Source: Tridacna crocea
Taxonomy: Eukaryota > Mollusca > Bivalvia > Cardiida > Cardiidae
NCBI GenBank assembly: GCA_943736015.1
Contig: OX031062.1
Coordinates: 57,400,962-57,464,961, forward strand
DNA length: 64,000 bases
Reading direction: 5' to 3'
In this document: positions 45,601-56,331 of the stretch, piece by piece
Position numbering within the stretch: position 1 is the first letter of the stretch
Layout of the letters: every line of letters begins with the position of its first letter
Position numbers and translations under genes: made by a program
The notes under the pieces: model-generated
Told to the model about the DNA's origin: nothing
Databases searched by the model: none
The model's input: the letters and a program-made list of their open reading frames with translations, nothing else

Positions 45601-48600
45601 ACAAATGCATGGCTGAAATAAGGAACCAGGCAGGATTCGAACCCTAGAACGCCTGGATGAAAGGTCAGTACTTTTACCACTGAGCTAAAGAGATATCTCT
45701 CCAAAGCAGTTGTTAGGTGTTGCATTTAAATCGGGACAAAGCAATGCATGAAGGAGTGGTGTTCCATAACACTTTGTACTGAAAAAATCTTTTTCGGGGC
45801 TCCTTCTCGGCATTCAACTGAACGTTCTAAACAGGACCCATTCTCAACATTCAGTTAACCCTTTATCAAACAATCCCTGGTTTTATCGACCCTAAGCTAG
45901 AAGCCTTTTGAAAACATTGTGGGAAAAGGAGAAAATGTTGGTAACCAGCATTTTCTCCTTCCCTCACAATGTTTTCTACCTCACTGGAAACAAATTTCAA
46001 TTTTTGAGTTACATATACTTTTATTTTGTTGTGTGCAAGTGCTTTCAGTTTGGATCAGTCTGAAATTTTTGTATTTTGGTAAAGAGTTAAATGTTGCAAA
46101 CTACTTTGTGAAAGGAACATGAAATAGGGTTTTCCATGACGCCCCTGTTTCTTTGAATTTTGACCCAAAAAATTTCAAAATGACCCCCCAAAATGTATAT
46201 GCGTGCCTTTTTTTTTAACCCTTTCCCAAACAATCCCTGGTTTTTACGACCCTGATGTGGTAGTCTTTAGAAAACATAATTGGAAAAGGAGAAAATGCTG
46301 GTAACCAGCATTTTCTCTTTTCCACCAATGTTTACTACCTTTCACAAAACAAATTTCAAATTTTCACCCACTTTTATTTTGTCGTCTGCAAATGCTTTTG
46401 ATTTGGACAAACCTAAAATATTGCTGTTTGGTAATGAGTTAAATTCATTTGAAATGGTGGAGGGGGGAGGGGAGGGGTGGAGGGGGGAACCCCCCCCAAA
46501 ATCAGTAAGTTGAGGGAAAACTCCACTTGGAAGGAAATTTTCTCCACAGGTTGAGGATGAGGAAGAGACATTTGTTCAGAGGCGTTTATTGGCCGCTGCA
46601 GATGCAAACAGCACGGCAAAATTCTTCAAAACAGCCCAGTCAATGATGTATGTGAAAACGATCAATGTCACAGTCATAAAATTGAGTCAGGACATTAACC
46701 AACCCGATGCCTCTAGGACAATCTCGTATAAAGGAAAAGATCTGCAGGTTATGGGGAAAAATGTGACCAATCAGACAATGGCAGAGGAATTAACAATGAC
46801 ACTTTCAAGTGGTCAAGCTAATGTCACAATGTCGTAAGTTGAACTTCTCTTTAAAGTCTCTTGTTTTGTGTATTTGGTTTGATTTTGATTATTCATGTAT
46901 GACTGGCACCAAGCTGTTACTTAACCCTTTCCCATACAACAAGATTTTACACTGAAATTGAAAGCACATGCAGACAACATTTGGTTTAGTCAATCAGAGG
47001 TTCTGGTACTTTTCTCAGCTAGAAAATCTTGAAGAGTGAGACAAAAAATGTTCTTACCCCATTACCAGACGACATTATTTTAGACTTGTCCAAATCAAAA
47101 GCATTTGCAGACAACAAAATAAAAGTGACTGAAATTTTAAAGTTTGTTTTGTGAAGAGTAGAAAACATTGTGGGAAAAGGAGAAAATGCTGGTTACCAGC
47201 ATTTTCCCCTTTTCTCACAATGCTTTCAAAAGGTTTCTTTTCCAGGGGCGTCAAAAGTAGGGATTGTGTGGTAATGGGTTAAGAATGGTTGGTGAATACA
47301 GGACCAGGAGAGTTGCTACAACATAATATTTCTTTTATTATATGCCTAAACCTTTCAACAGCAAAGTATTGAAAAATTTTGACATTTCATTCAATAATGG
47401 TAAACAAATAATGGCGTAGTAGCCAGGAACTTCGTTTTTATGAATGGCAGATGAATACTATAAATACGGAATTTTGACCTATCAATTACAGATGACTACA
47501 TGAATACCGGTACTCTGCTTGTGTGTTAAGTCATCATTATGTCATCATTACATCATCATATGATTAGATCGTCATACTTGGAAATGAATTTCATTGTGTA
47601 GATACAGATTTTTATGCTCCACGAAGGGCGAGCATATAGTCGCCGCTTCGTCTGTCCGTCCGTCCGTCAGAAGCGATTTCTCCACAACCCTTGGACCAAA
47701 TTGGATGAAACTTCATATATGAACTCCTTGGGGTAATGCGCCGATATAATTTTCCCGGATTTTCAATTTGACCCCATGTAATGGAAAAAAGGGGCTTAAT
47801 GCAAAATTGCAATTTTTACCAATATCTCATTCAGTTTTTGTCAGAATATCATGAAACTTCATGGTTATATTGTTTATGGAAAGTCTAAGCATGTGCCCTT
47901 GCTATTTTTAATCTGGGCATTTTTTAAGTTGACGTTCTGTCATGGAAAAAGGGGGTTCTTGCAAGATTGCAATTTTTACTAATATTTCATTCAGTTTTGG
48001 TCCAAATTTCATTAAACTTCATGGTTATATTGTTTTTTAAGAGTTTCACCATGTGCTCTTGTTTCTTTATCTATGTGTTTTTCAATTTGACCCTCTGTCA
48101 TGGAAAAAGGGGGTTTCTTGTAAAATGAAAAAGGGGCCCTAATGCAAAATTGCAATTTTTACTAATATCTTATTCAGTTTTTGTCAACATTTTATGGTTA
48201 TATCTTGTTTTACAAGTTTCAACATGTGCCCTTTGTTTTTGCAATCTATGAATTATTAATGCGCAAATACGTCTTTCCTGGTTTCTCAAATTAAGGCTGC
48301 ATCACGGAAAAAGGGGACTTCATGGAAAAAATTGTTTTTCATTAGGTTCTCCTTTATCAGTGCTCAAACCTTTGTGAAATTTCAAATCTGAACTTGTTGG
48401 AACCTTGCCCAGGTACCTTCCTTCCTTTTTCTCAATTTCAGGCTGCGTCTCGGAAAAAAGGGGCTTCATGTAAAAATTCGTTTTATGTAATATTTAATAC
48501 ATGACTGCTCAAAATTTTATGAAATTTCGAATTCTGAATTATTATTAAAAAATGCCACAAACCACACACCCGTTGTATTTATTGCAATGATCCAATACTG

Positions 48601-51600
48601 TCTTATGGGAAAAGGAGGCTTAAAGCGGGCTTATTGGGCTCTACAAGTTTATGTTGACTATCTCTAAGATAGTAATTGCCTTTTCACTTCAAATTTTGGG
48701 GGGCTTGAACAGGTTCTTCTAGGATAAAAGAAGTGAATTTATATCAGTTTCTTATATTTTATGACAAGCACTTGTTCGGGGAGCATAACCCGTCTCTGAC
48801 GGCTCTTGTTTTCTTTTGTGTGTGATATCTTATTTGCGTGCTATGAGCTTTTTTGAACCTGAAAATTTTCAGGTAACTAATAAAAAGGTATATACTCATG
48901 AAAGATAGTTCAAGTTTGATTTAGATTAAAATCCTGTTATGATTACATGAGTTATAGCTGTTTTTGAAGCACATTTTGCAGAGACTGGGGGAACTTTGTC
49001 ATATTTGGTATTCAACTGTTCATTCTATAAGAAAAGTGATGAGACACTGAGTGTTTTAACTCATTACCAAACGACAATATTTTAGACTGGTCCAAATTGA
49101 AAACATTTGCAGGCGACAAAATAAAAGTGACTAAAAATTTGAAATTTGTTTTGTGAAGGGTAGAAAACACTATGGGAAAAGGAAAAAATGCTGGTTACCA
49201 GCATTTTCTCCTTTTTCCACAGTGTTTTCTAAAGGCTTCTTTCTCAGGGGCGTCAAAAGTAGGGATTGTGTGGTAATGGGTTAAACAGAGTTTTGGTTGT
49301 GCTATTAACCCTTTGCGGCTTACCACACCATGACAACCCTGAGGATCAATTCTATTGAAAACGTTGTGGGAAAAGTAGGAAATGCTGGTTTCTACTCAGC
49401 ATATACAAATTCCATTTTCTTGTCATTCATTTTATTGTCTGCATATGCCTTCCTTACAGAGAACTTTGAAATTTTTATTATGTGGTAGAGAATTGATTGA
49501 TCCTTCGCATAACAACTCTATTTTTTAGTGACATTACAGAGGAATACTTTTGAAAAATGTCTTATTCTGTAGACAAACTTCTGGGGTTATGTTACGGGTC
49601 GTATTTGAGAACACAATGTCAAAAGGTAAAATTGTTTTGTAGAAGCAATTTCTCAGTTGTCTGCATTTTTTCTTATACATGTACATGTGTATTCATGTAT
49701 TAAACCTGAAATCATCCTGATTACCAGTATTTTGTCAAGATGTTTTTACAGTCATCTCCTGAAAATTTTAATAATTCCTTAGCATGTGACAAAGTTTAGA
49801 CTTGTCAAATTTGAGAATCGAGAGAGGTAAGTTTAAGTTATAAGAATTTGTTTCTCAGTCAACGTAAAATAAATGTGTTTAAATGTGTTTAAACTAAATT
49901 TGAAATTTGCAAGTATTAAATCAAACAAATCAAAATGTGGTTTTAATTTGGCTTTGTTTTGGAAATCTAGACAAGCTTTTTCACAATGGGGAATAATTTT
50001 GTCCTTTTCCCTTTATTTTCAAATGCTTTCTCTCAGAGTCATGAGCCCTTTCCCAAATAAACCCTGGTTTTTACGTGTCTGCAGTAAAAGTCTTTTGAAA
50101 ACACAGTGGAAAAAGGAAAAATTGCTCGTAACGAGCAATTTCTCCTTTTCCCACAGTGTTTTCTACCCTTTTTGAGAACTTTCTGCCATTTTCTCGAAAT
50201 CAAAAAATTGACGTCTGCAAACTCTTTTGGTGTGGAAGAGTCCAAAATTTGTCGTTTGGGAAAGGGTTAAAGCACTGAATTGTGTGCTAAAGTTGAAGGA
50301 GTTAGAAAGTGAAGTAATGTAGAAAGTTTATATGTTTATTTCAGAATGAGAATAGCATACACAGCACATGGAGAGTATGAGTCGTCCGGAGGAAAGGTGA
50401 CAATAAACAACAAGAACTCATCGACTTTCTCCGTCAAGGACATGCCAATAGACTTTAAAATTCAGGCATCCAAAGGTTTCTCCTTCCACTGCACCAAACT
50501 ACAGGCAACTTCTATCCTTAGAGGCTATAACAACTCGGGCAACAATAAGGTTTACATTACATTCGGAGGGTTACAGGTAGGTGAATTTATAATTAAATTT
50601 CCATGGTCAAACCTTTAGCCTTTTACCAAACAGCAAAACTTTAGGCTTGTTCAGAGTGAAAGAATTTGCAGGCAACTTTGTAAATATGACATAAATCTCA
50701 GTGTTTGTGTTTACAAAGGTATGAAAAAGGTAGTTAAATTATGAGAAAGGGGGAAAATGCTGCTTGCCAGCATTTTCTCCTTTACCCACAATGATTTCAA
50801 AAGCTTCATTAGTTGGGGTTGTTAACATTCAGAATTGCATGGTGAAGTGTTATGACAAGGTAAAGGTAGCAAAGAGCATCCTGAAGAATTTATTTGATAA
50901 AGATTTGACACAAATACCATACTCCTTTGGGGGTAAGTCAACAAAACACAATCTAGAAAATTGCATGAAAACCTACCTGGTCCCTGGTTTTATTCTTCTT
51001 CCCCAGTCCTTATCTTGTATGCCAAGGCACAAGGCAATTTGAAAATTATTCATCTAACACTTTACTAAACAACAAACTTTTAATCTAGAGCGAACTGCAA
51101 GTGTTTATAAAAAAATGGCTGAAATGTTGGAACTCCTCTTTAAAAAGTAGAAAACATAGCAGGAAGAGGAGAAAATGCTGATTACCAACATTTATCTTGT
51201 TCCTGCAGCCTTTACAAGAAAAAGTTGATATTGTGTAGTAAAGAGTTAATGATTTTTACTGGCTTTCTACCTGCTGGTATCTAAAATATTATAAGATCAG
51301 AAGTAAATCCCTTTTAACCATTTACCACATAATATCCACTTATAAAAGGAGAAAATGCCTTTTTTTTTTTTCCTTTTTCACATATTTTCTACTTTTCAAA
51401 TGATATATTTCAACTTTTGAGTCACATTTATTTTGTCATGAGCAAATGCTTTCATATTTGGACAAGTCTAAAATTTGGTCATTTGGTTAAAAATTAACTC
51501 TTAACCACACAGTCCAAATTTTTTCTAACGACCCTGAAAGAAAAAAGCTTTTAAAAGTATGAGAAAAATGGAGAAAATGCTAGTAACCAGCATTTTCTCC

Positions 51601-52044
51601 TTTTCTCACAATGTTTTCCATCCTATCAAAGACATAAACCATCATTTGAGATACATGTGATTCGTTTCAAATACTTTAAATTTGAACAAGCCTAAAATTT
51701 GGTCATGTGGTGAAAAGTTCAAAGGGGTGACAGTATGACTTCTCTCTTTTCTCATTGCTAGGACACTTTGTCTTTAATGAAACAGCCAAAATCTCAAATA
51801 CACTAATTATTATTTATTTTCTTAAAAGTTTGAAGCCTTTACCAATGTCACATCAGACCGCTTTTCTGACAATGTTTGGGACTGCGTGGAATTCTTCACA
51901 ACAGGAATATGGATGGGAATTTTGACGACCCTCGTACTTGTGATGATCCTTTTCTTTGGTGTTACCATGATTGCCAATATTTCCACGATGGATAGATTTG
52001 ATGATCCAAAAGGAAAAACCATTACAGTCACAGTCAACGAATAA
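33627..52044 (+). CDS. ATP6AP1: V-type proton ATPase subunit S1 (Ac45), complete
   Basis: Accessory membrane subunit of the vacuolar proton pump, guiding its assembly and trafficking in secretory and endolysosomal membranes. Exons: 33627-33709, 39307-39427, 42145-42222, 43361-43580, 44516-44601, 46550-46833, 50345-50576, 51829-52044, with phases that join exactly into 439 residues (human about 470). I chose ATG 33627 (A at -3, then a signal peptide MSKAFAFMVLISVAVA); an in-frame ATG at 33609 is possible. Recognisable segments are SPVLIWSSE, LVIFLQDKLTLEDF, DEMIGKCLHHLQKRDVKF, FSFHCTKLQ, a C-terminal membrane helix IWMGILTTLVLVMILFFGV, and the hallmark tail STMDRFDDPKGKTITVTVNE. At least seven N-glycosylation sequons lie in the lumenal part. 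QRRLL in exon 6 could be a proteolytic site, but this is only a guess. Intron 1 holds two foldback elements and possible cassette exons. Confidence 0.96.
34853..35038 (+). other. Candidate in-frame cassette exon in ATP6AP1 intron 1 (inside a foldback element)
   Basis: A 186-nt ORF is bounded by a pyrimidine-rich acceptor ending in TTTAG and a donor CAG|GTAATA. Exon 1 of ATP6AP1 ends with two bases of a codon and exon 2 begins with one. This segment enters and leaves in the same phase without a stop, so its inclusion would add 62 lysine-rich residues (EFPDDKNVTKKNFQREEKEN...) after WSSE. Canonical Ac45 needs no such exon. It may be element-borne or chance. Confidence 0.35.
35235..35467 (+). 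mobile_element. TTAA-MITE in foldback copy 1 (filled site)
   Basis: The corresponding place in foldback copy 2 (37341-37344) is an uninterrupted TTAA. The left TTAA here has drifted to TTAG. Confidence 0.9.
36073..36283 (-). mobile_element. TTAA-MITE in foldback copy 2 (filled site), one arm shortened
   Basis: The corresponding place in foldback copy 1 (34162-34165) is a single TTAA. The core lost part of one arm: GTGGGAAA is followed directly by CCAGCATTTTC. Confidence 0.9.
36954..37140 (+). other. Second copy of the exon-like ORF, one base longer
   Basis: This is the matching segment of the neighbouring foldback copy, with the same acceptor context and donor CAG|GTAATG. It is 187 nt because one base is gained after an A-tract, so its C-terminal half reads in a different frame and would not join ATP6AP1 exon 2 in phase. 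Confidence 0.3.
37860..38895. mobile_element. Foldback element, GGTAACAGACG arm family
   Basis: The left arm (about 37863-37970) contains GATGTTTCGGTAACAGACG, GTTTGGTAACAGAC and GATGTTTTGGTAAC. The right arm (about 38795-38890) is the inverse, with CCGAAACATCCAATTGA and CTCGTCTGTTACC. The interior is the core repeat also found near 13.5 kb. Exact ends and target duplication are uncertain. Confidence 0.65.
38190..38665 (+). repeat. Dispersed 480-bp core repeat, copy 2
   Basis: Interior of the foldback element 37860-38895. Collinear with the copy at 13480-13955, with small indels. Confidence 0.65.
39542..39766 (-). mobile_element. TTAA-MITE
   Basis: The core carries GTTGG in one arm and CCAAC in the other, replacing GTGGG/CCCAC on both sides. 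115 bp after ATP6AP1 exon 2. Confidence 0.75.
39775..39905 (-). mobile_element. SINE fragment with tRNA-like head
   Basis: Contains AATCCTGTCGCAATGACTAT and a head ending in GCTACCAACAGAGCTACCGG on the plus strand. The internal body is deleted. Confidence 0.5.
40064..40292 (+). mobile_element. TTAA-MITE, intact
   Basis: Both TTAA present; the centre GGTTACTAGC has one mismatch. Confidence 0.85.
40364..40580 (-). mobile_element. TTAA-MITE, one arm shortened
   Basis: The left arm jumps from GGGAAAAGG to TAACCAGC, losing about 13 bases, while the right arm is full length. Confidence 0.85.
41275..41345 (+). repeat. tRNA-like SINE head fragment
   Basis: Reads AGTCAGGTAGCTCAGTAGTT, then ACCTGACTTGTGACC and GGGTTGCAGATTTGAAATC. 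The A box is good but the B box is decayed, so it is not a working tRNA. Confidence 0.35.
41856..42089 (+). mobile_element. TTAA-MITE, AAATTGCTCG core variant
   Basis: The inner core is AAATTGCTCGTTACGAGCAA instead of the usual AAAATGCTGG centre; both arms changed together. 55 bp before ATP6AP1 exon 3. Confidence 0.85.
42246..42472 (+). mobile_element. TTAA-MITE, intact ends
   Basis: The centre is CTGCTTACATGC, imperfect. 24 bp after the donor of ATP6AP1 exon 3. Confidence 0.8.
42488..42897. mobile_element. hAT-like MITE, CAGGGCC...GGTCCTG
   Basis: Terminal CAGGGCCATAGGAA pairs with TTCCTACGGTCCTG. Poly-G and poly-C tracts sit just inside each end. ATATG flanks both sides (42483-42487, 42898-42902). 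Located in ATP6AP1 intron 3. Confidence 0.65.
43107..43332 (+). mobile_element. TTAA-MITE ending 28 bp before ATP6AP1 exon 4
   Basis: Perfect core; the right terminus decays in GTGTTGTAAAAG, and the exon 4 pyrimidine tract follows. Confidence 0.8.
43765..43989 (+). mobile_element. TTAA-MITE, left end damaged
   Basis: Core and the right GGTAATGGGTTAA are clear. ATP6AP1 intron 4. Confidence 0.7.
44230..44458 (-). mobile_element. TTAA-MITE, intact
   Basis: Ends 57 bp before ATP6AP1 exon 5. Both TTAA are present. Confidence 0.85.
44850..45076 (+). mobile_element. TTAA-MITE, intact, preceded by a half copy
   Basis: A partial copy (44752-44849) abuts it on the left. ATP6AP1 intron 5. Confidence 0.85.
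45270..45770 (-). repeat. Two diverged tandem repeats with a tRNA-like segment
   Basis: TTGTATTTAAATCGGGACAA and TTGCATTTAAATCGGGACAA mark two related units. Between them lies AGGATTCGAACCCTAG, then TTTTACCACTGAGCTAAAGA, a minus-strand tRNA-like head. Probably SINE-derived. Confidence 0.45.
45855..46090 (-). mobile_element. TTAA-MITE, intact
   Basis: TTAACCCTTTATCAAAC at the left and GGTAAAGAGTTAA at the right. Confidence 0.85.
46215..46442 (-). mobile_element. TTAA-MITE, intact, CCCTTTCCC subfamily end
   Basis: Hybrid termini: CCCTTTCCCAAAC at the left and GTTTGGTAATGAG at the right, so the two subfamilies mix. Confidence 0.85.
47053..47282 (+). mobile_element. TTAA-MITE
   Basis: Right TTAA intact and directly followed by a fragment of the GGTTGGTGAATAC palindromic MITE. 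Confidence 0.8.
47613..48812. mobile_element. 1.2-kb non-coding element TATGCTCCACGAAGGGCGAG...GGCTCTTGTT
   Basis: The left end has GGGCGAGCATATAGTCGCC and TCTGTCCGTCCGTCCGTC; the right end has GGGGAGCATAACCCGTCTCT. Inside, blocks around ATGGAAAAAGGGG and GCAAAATTGCAATTTTTAC recur several times. It shares its opening style with 15352-16549. No transposase. Confidence 0.55.
49056..49284 (+). mobile_element. TTAA-MITE, intact
   Basis: Both TTAA and all segments present. A decayed reverse copy follows at about 49307-49495. Confidence 0.85.
50042..50270 (-). mobile_element. TTAA-MITE, AAATTGCTCG core variant
   Basis: The core centre AAATTGCTCGTAACGAGCAA has symmetric changes in both arms. Ends 74 bp before ATP6AP1 exon 7. 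Confidence 0.85.
51313..51720 (-). mobile_element. Two adjoining decayed TTAA-MITEs
   Basis: The first (51313-51500) has lost its core to a T-tract. The second (from about 51495) keeps TAGTAACCAGCATTTTCTCC. They end about 110 bp before ATP6AP1 exon 8. Confidence 0.65.
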
Positions 52045-52163
52045 AATTTAAATGATAGTGGTATTGTGAATGATTTGTGGACAAAAGTGTACAAGACTTT
52101 TCATATCGTAGCTTGTTAGTTAACTCTTTACCACAAAATGTTTAACTCGTACATAAGGAAAGC

Positions 52164-52169
52164 AATAAA
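52164..52169 (+). promoter_or_regulatory. Candidate polyadenylation signal AATAAA for ATP6AP1
   Basis: First AATAAA after the stop codon, about 120 bp downstream, between the stop and the next MITE. Confidence 0.4.
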
Positions 52170-52203
52170 CTTTTGCAGATGAAAATTTAGGTGAGTCATG
52201 CAC

Positions 52204-52391
52204 TTAACTCTTTTACCAAATGACAAACTTTTAGACTAGTCCAAATTGAAAGCATGTTCAGACAACCAAATAAATGTGACTCAAAAATTGAAACTTTACT
52301 TAAGAAGAATAGAAGACATTGTGGGACAATGATTCCAGAAGGCTTCTTCATCTGGGTTGAAAAAACCATGGATTGTTTGGTAAAGGGTTAA
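52204..52391 (+). mobile_element. TTAA-MITE with excised palindrome
   Basis: Both TTAA ends are present, but the core reads ATTGTGGGACAATGATTCC: the whole inner hairpin is gone. Confidence 0.8.
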
Positions 52392-52519
52392 AACGGGGGG
52401 GAGGGGGGGGTTAATCTTTTCCCATCATACATTGCACCAGGCAGAAGTCATCCCATTGTTATGGACTCACAAAATCCACTTTGATTAGAAACATACTGAA
52501 TCAGGAGGTAGAAAGGTCA

Positions 52520-52748
52520 TTAACCCATTACCACACAATCCCTACTTTTGACTCCCCTCAGAAAGAAGCCTTTTGAAAACACTGTAGGAAAAGGAGAAAA
52601 TGCTGGTAACCAGCGTTTTCTCCTTTTCCCACAGTGTTTTCTACCCTTCCCAGAACAAATTTCAATTTTTCAGTCACATTTATTTTGTCGTCTGCAAATG
52701 CTTTCAATTTGAACCAGTCTAAAATTTTGTTGTGTGATAAAGAGTTAA
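52520..52748 (-). mobile_element. TTAA-MITE, intact
   Basis: First of a head-to-tail pair sharing the TTAA at 52745-52748. Confidence 0.85.
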
Positions 52749-52962
52749 CCCATTACCACACAATGCCTACTTTTGACTCCCCTCAGAAAGAAGCCTTTTG
52801 AAAACATTGTGGGGAAAAAGAGAAAATGCTGGTAACCAGCATTTTCTCCTTTTCCCACAATGTTTTCTACCTTATTGAAAACAAATTTTACTTTCTGAGT
52901 AATGTTTATTTAGTCATCTGCAAGTGCTTTTGATTTGGACCAGTTTACAGGTTTGTTAAAAG
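52745..52962 (-). mobile_element. TTAA-MITE, right end decayed
   Basis: Second of the pair; the left end and core are nearly identical to its neighbour. Confidence 0.8.
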
Positions 52963-54102
52963 GATAAACATGCAGAAATTTATCAAAAGCAAAGAGTTTT
53001 GAAAAAGCTTAGCCTGTGTAGACTGTGGCTAGGCTTGCCTTGCTTGATACTTTTTCTATGTGCACTGCCACAAAATCACCTTTTCACAGAGCATGAGTCA
53101 GACATTTTCAAATGATGCATTTTGGTTTTGTAAGGGTAAAAAATATTCCAGGAAATTGAAAAAAAAAAAACAACAGAAAATCCAAGTTAGAAGCATTTTC
53201 TTCTATTCCCACCAAAGTTTCAGAAGCACGCTTTTTCAAGGTTTTCAGAGCATTGGATATTTGTAGTACAGGATTACCTATCTCTTGAAACAAATTTGCT
53301 GCTGTTTAGACTAATTTGCCAAAAAGGAGAAATCACTTGAAATCTGGTGGTTACAAGCATTTTTTCCTTCTCCCAGAATGTTTTTTACCCTTTCACAACA
53401 CATTTGTCATCTTATGAATGCCTTCAGTTTAGGCAAGTGGAAATTTTTATTGTCTGGTAAAGTGTAAAGACTTTTTTTTGTACCTTCAGAAGTATAACCA
53501 GATCTTTTTTTGCTAACCAAGAGACACTTTCAGTGTTGTTTTATTTGTTACTGAGTGAGCTTATGTACTTCATTTCTTATTGTGTTATTTAAAACTTTGC
53601 CACAAAGTCCTCAGTTTAATTACCCTGAAAGAGAAAGGTAGTCAGTCTGAACATGGTGGGAAAAAGAGGAAATGTTTGCAAGATTGTCTCCATTTCCCAC
53701 AATGTTTCCTTCATGTGAAAAGGACTTTAATTCATTTGTATCACTGTTCAATTTTTCGTCTGCAGATGCTTTCAAGTCTGAAAAGTCTAGTTTGGCAGTC
53801 AATTAACCCAACATTGTGCAGGCTAATTTAGGCCCTCAATCACTATTGAAATGGGAACCATACACTTGTCAAAAAAAAGTAACATATTATTCTATATATT
53901 TTGTTTCCTGTCTTGAAAGAACAGTGTGCTTATATATACATGAATAAGTTCCATTCCAGGTTGTGAATTGCTTTTGAATTGAGATATTCCTGTAATTTGA
54001 TAGTTTAGGACAGCATGACTTGCAGAGATCATTTTGTGATTATAAGAACAGAATATAGAGCTTTTTAGGGACATACGGTACACTGTTTAAGCCGGTTTTC
54101 TT

Positions 54103-54331
54103 TTAACCCTTTCCCAAAAGACAAATTTTGGACTCTTCCCAACTGAAAGAGTTTGCAGACGACAATTTTAGATTTTAAGAAAATGGCAGGAAGTTCTCAA
54201 AAAGGGTCGAAAACACTGAGGGAAAAGGAGAAATTGCTCGTTACGAGCAATTTCTCCTTTTCCCACAATGTTTTCAAAAGACTTCTAACGCAGACCCAAA
54301 GAAACCAGGGCTTCTTTGGGAAAGGGATAAA
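54103..54331 (+). mobile_element. TTAA-MITE, CCCTTTCCC subfamily, AAATTGCTCG core variant
   Basis: The core AAATTGCTCGTTACGAGCAA pairs perfectly in its inner part. The right TTAA is mutated to ATAA. Confidence 0.8.
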
Positions 54332-54461
54332 GCATAATCCTTTACCAAACAATCCAATTTTTTTTATCAGCCTGTAAGAAGAGGGCTTTTGAAAATTGTG
54401 GGAAAGCAAGAAATATAATAACTAGCAATTTCTCCTTTTCTCACAGTATTTTCAAGCCTAT

Positions 54462-54695
54462 AACCCTTTCCCAAATGATCCCCGGTTTTTACGATTACGA
54501 TTTTTGTGATTGAAGCCTTTTGAAAACATTGTGGGAAAAGGAGAAAATGCTGGTAACCAGCATTTTCTCCTCTTCCCACAATGTTTTCTTCCCTTCACAA
54601 AACAAATTTCAAATATTTAGTCACATTTCTTTTGTCATCTGCAAATGCTTTCAATTTGGACTAGTCTAAAATTTTCTTGTGTGGTAAAGAGTTAA
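54462..54695 (-). mobile_element. TTAA-MITE
   Basis: Near-intact, with a good core. A core-only scrap lies just before it (54335-54460). Confidence 0.8.
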
Positions 54696-54901
54696 AGGAA
54701 AAAACCAATAGTATGATGTGCATTTACATGTACTATATACTCGAAACACTTTCAATTTTGACAAGCCTTGAATTCTAAAGTTTGGTAAGGAGTTCTACCA
54801 AACAAGACAATTTTAGACTTTATCATGTATTTGACAAGCCTTGAATTCTAACATTTGGTAAGGAGTTCTACCTAAACAACCAAATTTTAGACTTTGTCAT
54901 G

Positions 54902-55123
54902 TTAACTCCCTTACCAAAACAACAAAATTTTAGACCTGTCCAAATTGAAAGCATTTTCAGATTGCAAAACAAAAGTGAATCATATACTGAAATTTGATTT
55001 GGAAAGGGTAGAAAACATTGTGGGAAAAGGAGAAAATACCAGCATTTTCTCCTTTTCCCACAATGTTTTCAAAGGCTTTCTTTCCAAGGGTCGTTAAGTT
55101 GGGATTGTGTGGTAAAGAGTTAG
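54902..55123 (+). mobile_element. TTAA-MITE, centre trimmed
   Basis: The core lost about 8 bases at the centre: GAGAAAATACCAGCATTTTC. Two terminal scraps in tandem (54745-54900) precede it. Confidence 0.8.
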
Positions 55124-55862
55124 AAGCACTACTACATTACAAAATTAAAACGACTCAAATGACAGTTTTTGCCTTCATAAGTGACTAAAGTGAGAAAATT
55201 AGTAAATCACTGGCTCAGCATTCTCTCCTAATCCTGCAACATGCTGTTTTTTCCAGGGCCATGAAAAAAAGTAGCAGGAATTGCTGGTTACAGAATGTTT
55301 AGCTCAACTGAGCACATAGAATCTGAGGTGAGCATTTGTGAAACTGCTGTGTCCATTGTCCAGGCATCAACAATTACCTTGTGTGCACCATAGAACACAC
55401 ATTTTCAGTTCAATACTCATCAGACTTGGTCAGAATGTTTATCTTGACTATCTGTGTTTTAACTTTGAAATTAGGTCATGTTGGGCCAAGAAGTTTGTCG
55501 CCTGGTCAAATCCTAAACGAAACTGAGTGCACTCTAAAAGTCACATACTCATGCTATGCAGTCAAAATGCCTGTCTTGATGATAGTTTTAAATTTGGTCA
55601 CTTTGGGACAAAAAATATGGTAGGGTGGATAGGTGTATGTACAAAAACAACAGTCGAAGTATACTACGCCTTTCAGCAAAGGGTTAGAAAAAAAAGTGAG
55701 GTTTCTATGCAAACAAAAACATGTGACACAGCTTAAGTGCTTATCTGACTTTGTAGCTTTCTAGCGTGCAACAAAATTTGTGTAAATCTATGATGAAAGC
55801 TTTTTCAGACCATTAGTATGGCTTACGTAATAAGACCCCGCCTTTTTTGGGTGGTGGGTAGA

Positions 55863-55894
<32 letters not shown>

Positions 55895-56103
55895 GGGGAA
55901 ATGTGTTAAATATTGCAGTGTTAGGAAAAAAAAGGTATTTATCAGCATCTTCAAATTTTCCTACAATGTTTTCTCTGTCACATTTTGGAAAAACCTGGGA
56001 TGGTTTGATAAAGGTATGAATGTGGATTATGTACACCTGTTGCATCATTAGGAGTGCTTGGTTATTAAATGGACAGAAAAATAATCCAATCTGATTTAGA
56101 TGC
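55124..56103. other. Intergenic, nothing recognised apart from a simple repeat
   Basis: Short overlapping ORFs only, none protein-like. The GT/G tract is at 55867. Confidence 0.4.
55867..55899 (+). repeat. Simple repeat: GT run followed by a G run
   Basis: GTGTGTGTGTGTG leads directly into more than 15 consecutive G. Confidence 0.9.
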
Positions 56104-56331
56104 TTAACGTTTTATCAAACAATCACTGGTTTTAACAACCCTTTGGAAGAACCCTTCTGGAAACATTGTAGGAAAAGGAGAAAATGCTGGTAACCAGCAT
56201 TTTCTCCTTTTCCCACAATGTTTTCTGTTCTCTCAAAGTCAACTTTCAATTTTTGACTTGTATTTATTCTGCCGTCTGCGAATGCTTGCAATTTGGACAA
56301 GTATAAAATTTTGTCAGTTGGTAAGAGTTAA
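56104..56331 (-). mobile_element. TTAA-MITE, intact
   Basis: Both TTAA present, with a perfect inner core. Confidence 0.85.

Noticed and set aside
45640-45700. Functional tRNA genes at 22.5, 39.9, 41.3 and 45.6 kb
   Set aside because: Each has a damaged box or stem and continues into SINE body or repeat sequence.
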